64,000 nt of DNA from Ereboglobus sp. PH5-10 (GTDB lineage: Bacteria > Verrucomicrobiota > Verrucomicrobiia > Opitutales > Opitutaceae): contig NZ_JAQFIP010000005.1 in the NCBI RefSeq assembly GCF_029504735.1, positions 186,001 to 250,000 on the forward strand, written 5' to 3'. A program made the position numbers and the translations under genes. This document shows, one piece after another, positions 56,062-63,956 of the stretch (positions within the stretch are counted from its first letter, which is position 1; each line of letters begins with the position of its first letter). The notes below the pieces were generated by a model. The model was not told the origin of the DNA and ran no database searches. It saw only the letters and a list, made by a program, of their open reading frames with translations.

Positions 56062-56091
56062 AGGGCGTCGCTTGCGACGCCCTTTTTTTTT
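56062..56091 (+). terminator. Rho-independent terminator after aspS
   Basis: Perfect 10-bp stem AGGGCGTCGC/GCGACGCCCT with a TT loop and a nine-T tail, 32 nt past the aspS stop codon. The stem is the same GGCGTCGC palindrome that occurs in coding DNA at 2018-2035. Confidence 0.92.
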
Positions 56092-56210
56092 ACCACGGAG
56101 AACACGGAGAGACACGGAGTAAGAGGCGCTGAACATTCTGGGGGTAACCTGAATTTCTGGCCTCTGGCTCTCTGGCTTTCTGGTCCTCTCTCCGTGTCCT
56201 CCGTGGTTAA
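56092..56210. repeat. ACCACGGAG inverted-repeat element, copy 2
   Basis: Starts ACCACGGAGAACACGGAGAG and ends CTCCGTGTCCTCCGTGGTTA, with the same CTCTGGCTTTCTGG filler as the copy at 4446-4611. It starts directly at the T-tail of the aspS terminator and ends 3 nt before the ribulokinase stop codon. Confidence 0.8.
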
Positions 56211-56212
56211 TT

Positions 56213-57928
56213 TTAGTTTTGAGATTCCTTGATGGTCAGCAGGTCCTTCATGACGTTTGTCAGGTCGGCGGATTTGTTTATGCCGCCGAAGGCGTCGTGG
56301 AGCTGGCGGTAGAGCGCGTAGAGTTTGTCGTAGGTTTTGCGGTTGGCCGCGATGGGTTTGTAGTGGCGCGGCTTCACGGCGGTCATCGCGCGCTGCGCGG
56401 CGGGGAAATCGCGATGCGCGCCGGCGAGCACGGCCGCGCCCACCGCGGCACCGAGCGCGCAGGCCTGGCTCGACGCGGTGACGTGCATGGTGCAGCCGGT
56501 CACGTCGGCGAAGATTTGCATGAGCATCGGGTCTTTTTCCGCGATGCCACCGGCGCACACGACGCGTTTGATCGGCACGCCGTATTCGCGAAAGCGCTCG
56601 ATGATGGCGCGCGCGCCAAAGGCGGTGGCCTCGATGAGCGCGCGGTAGATTTCGGCGCGCGTGGTGTGAAGCGTCTGGCCGAGGAGCAGTCCGGTGAGGC
56701 GTTGATCGACGAGGATGTTGCGATTGCCATTGTTCCAGTCGAGCGCGAGCAGGCCGGACTGGCCGGGTTTTTGTTTCGCGACCTCGGCGGCAAATTCGCG
56801 GTGCGTCTTGCCTTCGCCCTGGCAAACGACCTCGACCCACCATTTGAAAATGTCGCCGACGGCGGACTGGCCGGCCTCGATGCCGTAGTAGCCGGGCAAA
56901 ATCGCGCCGCGCACGATGCCGCAAATGCCGGGAATGTCGGGCACGTTTTTCGAGGCGGAAACGACACCGCAATCGCAGGCCGAGGTGCCGATGACCTTGA
57001 CGAGCGTGCCCTCGCGCACGCCTGAGCCGATCGCGCCGTAGTGCACGTCCATTTCACCGATCGCGATGGGGATGCCGGCGGTGAGTCCACCGAGGCGCTT
57101 GGCCCATTCGGGGCAGAGCGCGCCGGCGGGCGTGGTGGCGTCGTGCGCCTTTTCGTAAAGGCGGTCGCGCAGCGCGGCGAGTTTCGGGTCGAGGAGTTTT
57201 AGAAATTCCTTGTCGGGCAGGCCGCCCCAGTCGTCTGCGTAAAGCGCCTTGTGTCCCGCGCAACAGACGCCGCGCACGACGGCGGCGGAGTCCTTCACGC
57301 CCGCGAGCACGGAGGGAATCCAGTCGGCGAGCTCGACCCACGAGTGCGCGGCGGCGAAGATTTTCGGCGAGGTGTTGAGGCAGTGCCAGATTTTCGACCA
57401 GAACCACTCGGACGAGTAAGTGTTGCCGCATTTGGCGATGTATTGCGGGCGGTGCTTCGCGGCGAGTTCGGTGATGCGCGCGGCCTCGCGCCATGCGGTG
57501 TGGTCCTTCCAGAGCCAGCAATGCGCGGCGAGATTTTTGGCGAAGCGTTTGTGGAGCGCGAGCGGGACGTTGTTTTTGTCAACGGGGATCGGGCTCGAGC
57601 CGGTCGTGTCAACGCCGATGCCGATAATGCGGGCGGGCGAGAAGCCGGGTTGTTTTTTTGCGATGGCGAGCGCGCCGCGCACGCTTTTTTCGAGACCCAG
57701 GAGATGATCGGCGGGATTCTGGCGGGCGAGGTTGTGGTCGCGTTTGTCGAGCAGGATGCCCTGCGCGCCGCTCGGGTAGTTGAAGACGGAGGAGCCGAAC
57801 TCGGCGCCGTCGGAGCATCGCGCGATGATCGCGCGCACGGAGTTGGTGCCGTAATCGATGCCGATGGTGAAGGCGGCTTGCGCTGCGTTTTTAGTTTTGG
57901 AGGCGAGCGAGGGGCGTGTTGGTTTCAT
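56213..57928 (-). CDS. araB: Ribulokinase-like FGGY carbohydrate kinase
   Basis: 571 aa, cytoplasmic. The FGGY N-terminal phosphate-binding motif GIDYGTNSVRAIIARCSDG and GIGVDTTGSSPIPVDKN are of the AraB type, as are MDVHYGAIGSGVREGTLVKVIGTSACD and the C-terminal VCAGGIAEKDPMLMQIFADVTG. It would phosphorylate L-ribulose. Length (about 570) is normal for AraB. The ATG at 57928 precedes the catalytic domain; the longer frame adds non-conserved residues. No other arabinose gene is adjacent. Another FGGY sugar kinase specificity cannot be excluded. Confidence 0.83.
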   Translation of the reverse strand: MKPTRPSLASKTKNAAQAAFTIGIDYGTNSVRAIIARCSDGAEFGSSVFNYPSGAQGILLDKRDHNLARQNPADHLLGLEKSVRGALAIAKKQPGFSPARIIGIGVDTTGSSPIPVDKNNVPLALHKRFAKNLAAHCWLWKDHTAWREAARITELAAKHRPQYIAKCGNTYSSEWFWSKIWHCLNTSPKIFAAAHSWVELADWIPSVLAGVKDSAAVVRGVCCAGHKALYADDWGGLPDKEFLKLLDPKLAALRDRLYEKAHDATTPAGALCPEWAKRLGGLTAGIPIAIGEMDVHYGAIGSGVREGTLVKVIGTSACDCGVVSASKNVPDIPGICGIVRGAILPGYYGIEAGQSAVGDIFKWWVEVVCQGEGKTHREFAAEVAKQKPGQSGLLALDWNNGNRNILVDQRLTGLLLGQTLHTTRAEIYRALIEATAFGARAIIERFREYGVPIKRVVCAGGIAEKDPMLMQIFADVTGCTMHVTASSQACALGAAVGAAVLAGAHRDFPAAQRAMTAVKPRHYKPIAANRKTYDKLYALYRQLHDAFGGINKSADLTNVMKDLLTIKESQN

Positions 57929-58098
57929 AAGAAAAAGGATGTTCCTATAACCTTCGCCGCAAATAAATCGACGCAAATTGCCCGGCGGTTTGGCTGCGAT
58001 AAAAAGCCGCGGTCTTTATCCTGTTAATCCCGCAAATTCCGTCCTTAAAAATCCGGGTTTGAAATCCTGGCACGGTGGCGCATCGTGCGCGGTTTACC

Positions 58099-59193
58099 AT
58101 GCCGGACTGGCTCACACTCACCGCGGCGCGCCTGCGCAATCTAAAGGGCTTCGACCTGCGGCTGCCGCTTGGGCGGCTCATCATGGTCGCGGGGCCGAGC
58201 GGCGCGGGCAAGTCGACCCTGTTTCGCGACCTGCTGCATCCCGCCGTCGCCCACGCAATCAAAACCGGCACGCCCGTGCTTCGCGGCAACGCCTTTGCCA
58301 AGGCGACGGGCTTCGAGGACGAATCACTTGCCGGATCAAAACAGCCTCCGTTCAACACCCTCACCGGAGGCAACGCATTCAGGAGCGTCATCGAGGTTGA
58401 CCAGAATCCCATCGGCAAAACACCGCGCTCGACGCCCGCCACCTACCTTGGAATTTTCGACTTGATCCGCCAGTTTTTTGCCACGCTGCCCGAGGCAAAA
58501 ATGCGCGGCTACACCGCGTCGCGTTTTTCGTTCAACACAAAGGGCGGGCGCTGCGAGACGTGCCAGGGCGCGGGACGCATCAAGCTCGAAATGGCGTTCA
58601 TGCCCGACACGTATTTGGTCTGCGACGACTGCCGCGGCACTCGTTACGCGCCCGACATGGCCGACATCACCTGGAAAAACAAAAGCATCGCGCAGGTGCT
58701 CCAGCTCACCTTCGACGAGGCGGTGGAGTTTTTCGATTTTCACAGCAGGCTCTCGCAGGTCTGCAAGCTCATGGTCGATTGCGGGCTTGGTTACCTGACG
58801 CTCGGCCAGTCCTCCCCCACCCTCAGCGGCGGCGAGGCGCAGCGACTGAAACTCGTCACCGAGCTCACACACGGGCTTGTCAGCTACCGCGAGCACCTGC
58901 GCGGCGAGCAACCCCGCAATCTCTACCTGCTTGAAGAGCCGACCATCGGCCTGCACCTGAGCGATTGCGAGAAGCTGATCCATGTTCTCCACTCGCTCGT
59001 TGACCAGGGGCACACCGTTGTCGTGATTGAGCACCATCTCGATTTGCTTGCGGAAGCCGACTACATTATCGAGCTCGGCCCCGAGGGCGGCCCGGCAGGC
59101 GGCGAGCTTATTTATCAGGGCGCGCTTGCCGGCCTGCTAAAAGTCAAAAACTCGCCAACCGCGCCCTATCTGCGGGCCAAGTTGGGAGGGTAA
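58099..59193 (+). CDS. Stand-alone C-terminal half of UvrA (ABC ATPase with zinc finger)
   Basis: 364 aa, about 40% of a normal UvrA (roughly 940 aa), matching only its second ABC module. It has the P-loop GPSGAGKS near residue 35, an IEVDQNPIGKTPRSTPATYLG box, zinc-finger cysteines CETC...CDDC, the ABC signature LSGGEAQRLKL, Walker B LYLLEEPTIGLHL and a C-terminal ELGPEGGPAGG. The start ATG at 58099 comes just before the first beta strand of the module, so it looks like a complete module, not a random cut. No N-terminal half is upstream. It could act with another UvrA-like partner or be a relic; all ATPase motifs are intact. Confidence 0.82.
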   Translation: MPDWLTLTAARLRNLKGFDLRLPLGRLIMVAGPSGAGKSTLFRDLLHPAVAHAIKTGTPVLRGNAFAKATGFEDESLAGSKQPPFNTLTGGNAFRSVIEVDQNPIGKTPRSTPATYLGIFDLIRQFFATLPEAKMRGYTASRFSFNTKGGRCETCQGAGRIKLEMAFMPDTYLVCDDCRGTRYAPDMADITWKNKSIAQVLQLTFDEAVEFFDFHSRLSQVCKLMVDCGLGYLTLGQSSPTLSGGEAQRLKLVTELTHGLVSYREHLRGEQPRNLYLLEEPTIGLHLSDCEKLIHVLHSLVDQGHTVVVIEHHLDLLAEADYIIELGPEGGPAGGELIYQGALAGLLKVKNSPTAPYLRAKLGG

Positions 59194-59222
59194 AAAAATA
59201 GCACAGACATTCCCGTCTGTGC
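59192..59222 (-). terminator. Terminator after the M48 protease gene
   Basis: Stem GCACAGAC/GTCTGTGC followed, on the minus strand, by TATTTTTTTA. It may work for the protease transcript and lies directly after the UvrA-like gene on the other strand. A second similar stem (CGGACA/TGTCCG) follows at about 59245-59262. Confidence 0.7.
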
Positions 59223-59281
59223 AAAGCGGCGAACAATTCACGGCACGGACAGAAATGTCCGCGCCGCCTTTGGCCCGACTA

Positions 59282-60106
59282 TTATTTATACTGCAACTTT
59301 GCCTGTTCGTAGACGGGCATGTATTTCGGCACGAGGCTCTCGAGCTTGGCAATGCGCTCGGCATCGGGCGGGTGCGTGGAGGTCCATTTTTCAATCATCG
59401 CGGAAACTCCCGACGACTGGCTTTTGCCGCCTTGCGCGGCCATTTTTTTCCAGAAGGTCACCGCGGCTTGCGGATTGTATCCCGCGCCGGAGGCGAATTG
59501 CATGCCGATGACGTCGGCTTCGGTTTCGTGATCGCGGGAATACTTCAACAGCGTGCCCTGCGCCGCTCCCGTGTAGGCGAGCATGATGCCTTTTTTGGCC
59601 GTGTCGCCCAATTCGCTGTATCCCAGCGCGCTGCTGCCAACTTGGGAGAGCACGTTCGCGAGCGAAGTCTGCGAGGCGCGTTCCGAGCCGTGGTGGGATG
59701 TGACGTGCGCGATTTCGTGCCCGATAACGATGGCGAGCTCGTCGTCGCTGGACACGAGCTTGAGCAAGCCGGTGTAAACGCCGACCTTGCCACCGGGCAG
59801 GGCAAAAGCGTTCACCTGATCCGAGTCGAACAAGACAAACTCCCACTCGGCGTCGGACATCGGATGCGACTTCATCACGGAATCCTTGATGCGGTTGCCC
59901 ACGCGCTGCACTTGCGCGGTGGCCTTGGAGTCGGTGGAGATTTTTTCGGATTTTTTAATGTCGGCAAATGCCGCCAGTCCCGTCTGGTTTTCGTTTTGCA
60001 GAACGCTCGGAAGGATGAGCTGCCGACGTCCGGTTTCGGAAACAGTCGAGCAACCAACAAGACCCAGCAGAAGAATCGAGAGAGCAAGAGTAAGGTATGT
60101 TTTCAT
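59282..60106 (-). CDS. M48-family zinc metalloprotease, lipoprotein
   Basis: 274 aa. The N-terminal signal ends in a lipobox (LLLGLVGC), so it should be anchored to a membrane on the periplasmic side. The zinc site is HEIAHVTSHH with a downstream ETEADVIGMQFASGAGYNP, the Glu ligand region of Oma1/BepA-like M48 proteases. These enzymes handle misfolded envelope proteins. The start ATG at 60106 begins the signal peptide. It is alone on its strand and has its own terminator. Confidence 0.9.
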   Translation of the reverse strand: MKTYLTLALSILLLGLVGCSTVSETGRRQLILPSVLQNENQTGLAAFADIKKSEKISTDSKATAQVQRVGNRIKDSVMKSHPMSDAEWEFVLFDSDQVNAFALPGGKVGVYTGLLKLVSSDDELAIVIGHEIAHVTSHHGSERASQTSLANVLSQVGSSALGYSELGDTAKKGIMLAYTGAAQGTLLKYSRDHETEADVIGMQFASGAGYNPQAAVTFWKKMAAQGGKSQSSGVSAMIEKWTSTHPPDAERIAKLESLVPKYMPVYEQAKLQYK

Positions 60107-60344
60107 GGAAGGAGAGGTTGAAAAGGAAACCCGCGTCGCTGATGCAATCAAGCAGCAATTAGCCCGCGCACCGCAAAATCATCCCCTTTGTGTCAACCAA
60201 GCCCCTTTTGCATCCGCGCCCGCGAGCCATCGGATGCGGTTGTTCGTGCGCTGTTGTTGGTTCGCCAAAAACACGCCACGGGACAATATTTGATTCCCAT
60301 GCGGTTCCCGTGTGTTTCCATAATGGCAGGCCTTTCAAATTCCG

Positions 60345-61283
60345 ATGAACCTCACGCTCACCAACGCCGCTTCACCTAAAATCGCCATAGTCGGCGCCGG
60401 CGCGCTCGGCTGCTATTATGGCGCGCGTCTCGCCCGGGCGGGCGAAAACGTCCACTTCCTCATGCGCGGCGATCTCGCCACCGTCCGCAAGCGCGGTCTC
60501 ACCGTCTCGGTGCCAACCGAGACATTTCACCTGCCGCCCGAAACGCTGCACACCGCCGCCACGCCCGGCGAAATCGGCCCGTGCGACCTCGTCATCATCG
60601 CCCTCAAGACAACCGCCAACGCATCGTTCCGCGAACTCATCACGCCGCTCCTCCACGACGGCACCGCGATCCTGACCTTGCAAAACGGACTCGGCTCCGA
60701 CGAGGAGCTCGCCGCCATTTTCGGCGCCGAACACATACTTGGCGGGATTTGTTTCATTTGTGTCAACCGCCTCGCGCCCGGCGAGATTTCCTGCACCTCG
60801 ACCGGCGCGCTCAGCCTGGGCGAGTTTCAACGTCCCGCAACCGGGCGCCTCCGCGCCATTGCTGAAAAGTTCACCCGCGCCGGGGTCAAAACCACCGTCA
60901 GCGACAACCTCATCGAACTGCGCTGGCGCAAACTCGTCTGGAATGTGCCCTTCAACGGCCTCTCGATTGCGGCCGGCGGAATCACGACCGACAAAATCAT
61001 GGCGGATCCCGTGCTCGAAAACGAGGCCGCGGCGCTCATGCGCGAAATCGCGGCGGCGGCAGCGGCGCACGGTTGCGCAATCCCCGAATCATTCGTCCAA
61101 AAGCAGCTCGACACCACGCGCCCCATGGGCGCCTACAAACCCTCCAGCCTCATCGACTACCTCGCCAAGCGCGAGGTCGAGGTGGAATCCATATGGGGCG
61201 AGCCCATGCGCCGCGCCAAGGCGCGCAACGTCCCCACCCCGCGCCTCGAAATGCTCCACGCGCTCCTGCACGCGCTGACATGA
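60345..61283 (+). CDS. panE: 2-dehydropantoate 2-reductase (PanE/ApbA)
   Basis: 312 aa NADPH-dependent ketopantoate reductase of coenzyme A synthesis. The Rossmann motif IAIVGAGALGCYYGARLARAG is at the N-terminus. KTTANASFRELI and LTLQNGLGSDEELA follow, and the C-terminal domain has LRWRKLVWNVPFNGLS with the catalytic Lys and KPSSLIDYLAKREVEVESIWG. Length and motif spacing are normal. The ATG at 60345 gives about 13 extra residues before the first strand. No other pantothenate gene is adjacent. Confidence 0.88.
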   Translation: MNLTLTNAASPKIAIVGAGALGCYYGARLARAGENVHFLMRGDLATVRKRGLTVSVPTETFHLPPETLHTAATPGEIGPCDLVIIALKTTANASFRELITPLLHDGTAILTLQNGLGSDEELAAIFGAEHILGGICFICVNRLAPGEISCTSTGALSLGEFQRPATGRLRAIAEKFTRAGVKTTVSDNLIELRWRKLVWNVPFNGLSIAAGGITTDKIMADPVLENEAAALMREIAAAAAAHGCAIPESFVQKQLDTTRPMGAYKPSSLIDYLAKREVEVESIWGEPMRRAKARNVPTPRLEMLHALLHALT

Positions 61284-61374
61284 ACGGAGGGCGGCTCCGC
61301 GCCATTTTCACAAAACACGAAAAAATAGTTTTACTAACGCCCGCGCATCCATCAGAACCTCCAATCTCGTGTTT

Positions 61375-61450
61375 GGGGCAGTAGCTCAGTTGATAGAGCG
61401 CGTCGTTCGCAACGACGAGGTCGCCGGTTTGATCCCGGTCTGCTCCACCA
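61375..61450 (+). tRNA. tRNA-Ala (anticodon CGC) with an A19-U56 pair
   Basis: 76 nt with encoded CCA. Acceptor GGGGCAG pairs with CTGCTCC and includes G3-U70, the alanine identity element. Anticodon CGC is at 61408-61410 (reads GCG). D-loop GA replaces the usual GG and T-loop TTTGATC replaces TTCGATC, so the nearly universal G19-C56 contact becomes A19-U56. Confidence 0.9.
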
Positions 61451-62251
61451 ATTTTCCCCGATAGAAAATACACCCTCAGCAAAAGGTTGTGTCGGGCCGG
61501 CGAAACACCCGCCATTTCGCAACCCCGCCCTTGATTTGAAAAACCGGAATGATATTCTTTTCCCCATGCGTCCCCTGACCCTACTCGCGCTCACGACCTC
61601 CACGGCAAGCCTTTGCCTCGCCGCGCAACCCGCCGGCGATGTCAAAAAGCCCAATGTCGTTTTTATCCTGGCCGACGATCTCGGCTGGGGCGAACTCGGT
61701 TGCTACGGGCAGCAAAAAATAAAGACGCCCAATATCGACCGGCTCGCCCGCGAAGGCCTTCGCTTCACCAACAGTTATTCCGGCGCCCCCGTCTGCGCGC
61801 CGGCGCGCACCACGCTCATGACCGGGCTGCACCTCGGCAACTCGCCCATTCGCGGCAACAAGGAAATACAGCCCGAGGGACAATTCCCGGTTCCCGCCGA
61901 ATACACCCTCTTCCCGCAACTCTTCCAAAAAGCGGGCTACGCGACGGCGGTCGTCGGAAAATGGGGCATGGGGCCGGTCGGCTCCGAGGGCGATCCGCTC
62001 AAGCGCGGCTTCGACCACTTCTTCGGCTACAACTGCCAGCGTATGGCGCACTCCTATTATCCGCCGCATCTTTGGAATGATGACCGGAAAATCATCATCA
62101 ACCAAAACCCGGTTCCCGGACGCGCCAAGTCGCCGCCGGACCAACCCGTTGACATGGCTGCGTGGATCGGCGCGCAACACGCCTCGCCGCTCATCATCGA
62201 GGACGCGCTCCGGTTTATCGACGCGCAGGCGAAGGCGCAAAAGCCGTTGAT

Positions 62252-62279
62252 CCGGGTTCGACTCCCGGCGCTTGCACCA
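62252..62279 (+). other. tRNA 3'-end fragment, putative attachment-site core
   Basis: CCGGGTTCGACTCCCGG is a perfect T-arm and is followed by an acceptor strand CGCTTGC-A-CCA. No 5' half of a tRNA is present. It differs from both tRNAs in the window. This is the usual att core of integrases that target tRNA 3' ends, here at a non-tRNA site. Confidence 0.75.
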
Positions 62280-62336
62280 GCTCTTTTCATAGGGGAACAG
62301 AGGGAAAATTGGCGAGTTTTAGAATTCCCGAAAAAG

Positions 62337-62354
62337 TGCCAAGTTTGCCAAGTT
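62337..62354 (+). repeat. Two direct repeats of TGCCAAGTT near the integrase
   Basis: TGCCAAGTT occurs twice head to tail between the att core and the recombinase gene. Position and size fit integrase arm-binding sites, but only two copies are seen. Confidence 0.4.
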
Positions 62355-62393
62355 TGACTCGATTCGGGTCAACTTTTAATCAACCTGCGGGAT

Positions 62394-63482
62394 ATGCTCC
62401 CAAAACTTTACCGCATCACGCAGCCTCGGAAAATGTGGCAAGTTGTCTTCACCGAGCCCAACGGCAAGCGGCGGCGGCGGCATTTTTCAAAAAAGGAAGC
62501 GGCCGAGAAATACCACAAAGCGATTTTGACACAGGCGAAAATCGCGGGCACGTCCGGCCTTGTGATGGATGCGGAAGCTCGGGCGGAGTATTTCGCGGCA
62601 AAGCGCGCCCTCGAGGGCGTGCCGCTGATGACGGCCGTTCGGCATTATCTCAAACATCGCCCGATCGGGGCGGCGGCAACACCGTTGCCGGAAGCCTTGG
62701 ACCAATTTATTTCCGAGAAAAAACGCCTCGGCCGCGCTGAACGCACGGTGACCGCGCTCCGGAATACCCTTGAGCAATTTTTGGCCGAAACGGAAGCGCG
62801 GCGGTGTTGCGATTTCACCCGTGAAGCGGTGACGAAATATCTCGACTCGTTGGACGTGGAGCCCGGCACAATCAAGAACCATCGGCGGCGGCTCTCTGCG
62901 TTCGGTTCGTGGATGGTTCGGCGGCAAATCATTCCTGACAATCCGGTGAGGCACATCGAGCCTCCGACTGTCGATCTACGGCCGCCCCGTGTGCTGACTC
63001 CGGCGCAAGCGTCGCTGGTGATGGCAAAAGCTGCGGACTACGTGGACGGGACATTCGCGACCACATTTGCCCTCGCGCTCTTTGCAGGCCTGCGACGTGG
63101 CGAGATCGAGCGTTTGTCTTGGGATGCGGTGCATCTCGACGGCGAGCCGGTTATTCGTGTCAGCCTCGGCAAACTTCGCGGGCGGCGTTCGGTGCGCGTG
63201 GTGCCGATCTGCGATGCGCTTTTGTCCTGGTTGAAATGGGGACGTGCCCGCGGGCATCCGCTCGTGAAAATGTCGTCGAACTCGGCGAAGATTCGCAAAG
63301 TGGTGACGTGGCAAACGGACATTACACGGCATTCGTGGATTTCTTACCGGCTCGCGTTCGTCAAAGATGAAGCTCAGGTGGCACGCGAAGCGGGGAACTC
63401 TCCGGATATGATTTACAGGCATTATTTCCAGCTCGTGAGCGAGAAAGAGGCGGCGAAGTATTTTGCCATTTTTGCGCCCTAA
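62394..63482 (+). CDS. Tyrosine recombinase / integrase
   Basis: 362 aa. An N-terminal SAM-like core-binding domain (about 100-190, SEKKRLGRAERTVTALRNTLEQFL) is followed by the catalytic domain. The first Arg is in AGLRRGEIERLSW, the active-site Lys is probably in GKLRGRRSVRVVP, the second Arg is in ITRHSWISYRLA, and the nucleophile Tyr is in MIYRHYFQLV. The HxxR box has Asp in place of His (DITR), a variant seen in this subgroup. The gene lies right beside the att core and should drive excision and integration of the element. The ATG at 62394 is the first in frame. Confidence 0.9.
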   Translation: MLPKLYRITQPRKMWQVVFTEPNGKRRRRHFSKKEAAEKYHKAILTQAKIAGTSGLVMDAEARAEYFAAKRALEGVPLMTAVRHYLKHRPIGAAATPLPEALDQFISEKKRLGRAERTVTALRNTLEQFLAETEARRCCDFTREAVTKYLDSLDVEPGTIKNHRRRLSAFGSWMVRRQIIPDNPVRHIEPPTVDLRPPRVLTPAQASLVMAKAADYVDGTFATTFALALFAGLRRGEIERLSWDAVHLDGEPVIRVSLGKLRGRRSVRVVPICDALLSWLKWGRARGHPLVKMSSNSAKIRKVVTWQTDITRHSWISYRLAFVKDEAQVAREAGNSPDMIYRHYFQLVSEKEAAKYFAIFAP

Positions 63483-63626
63483 AAAACAAAGGTTTGCTTT
63501 CTTATTAGTTTCCCCGAGCCGGGGTTCGGGGGCGGCGGCGAGCCCCCGCGACGGCACGAAGTGCCGCCATGACGTGAAGCCGCCTACCCCCAAGCATTGC
63601 AATGCAATGCGCAGGCGGCGGAACGC

Positions 63627-63956
63627 CTAGCTTGCCTGATTAATGTCCAAAGTCTCGGGACACTTGGTGCACTGCCAGAGGGTTGGGGAACCGTCGATTT
63701 CGACGCGACGGTAAAGCAACATTGGGATTCCGCACTTAGGGCAAAGCGGGTTGTTGGGGTATTTCTCACGCTGGGCTTTGATGTGGATGGGCACATAGTC
63801 GGTGCGTGGTTTTGACGGTGGTTGCACCGGGGGGCGTTCTGTTTTCTCGTGATGGTGAATAATGATGCGCGTCGGCGGTTTTTTCTGGTTCGAAATTATC
63901 AAGTAAGTAACGAGGGAAATGAGGATGAGCAGCAAAATGATGATTACGGCAATCAT
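63627..63956 (-). CDS. Small membrane-anchored zinc-ribbon protein
   Basis: 109 aa. One N-terminal transmembrane helix (IAVIIILLLILISLVTYLII) is followed by a His/Pro/Lys-rich linker and a C-terminal zinc ribbon with CPKC and CTKC knuckles 23 residues apart. Function unknown; it belongs to the integrative element by position. It converges with the integrase gene, and the 144-nt gap between them has short palindromes (CGGCACGAAGTGCCG; GCATTGCAATGC). Confidence 0.7.
   Translation of the reverse strand: MIAVIIILLLILISLVTYLIISNQKKPPTRIIIHHHEKTERPPVQPPSKPRTDYVPIHIKAQREKYPNNPLCPKCGIPMLLYRRVEIDGSPTLWQCTKCPETLDINQAS

Larger units (their letters stand above)
61566..62357 (+). pseudogene. Sulfatase gene truncated by an integrative element
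   Basis: The first about 228 codons encode a secreted type I sulfatase: signal peptide (LALTTSTASLCLAAQPA), NVVFILADDLGWGELGCYG metal site, the formylglycine motif CAPARTTLMTG, GKWGMG and GFDHFFGYN. After IDAQAKAQKP, where the family continues with a hydrophobic strand, the sequence switches at about 62249 to foreign DNA beginning with a tRNA 3'-end fragment, and the frame runs on by chance to a stop at 62357. The catalytic C-terminal half is missing, so the product should be inactive. The rest of the gene may lie at the far end of the element, outside the window. Confidence 0.82.

Noticed and set aside
61375-61450. tRNA-Ala(CGC) as the source of the integrative-element att core
   Set aside because: Its 3' end differs in T-arm and acceptor from the fragment at 62252-62279, so the primary target must be another tRNA.
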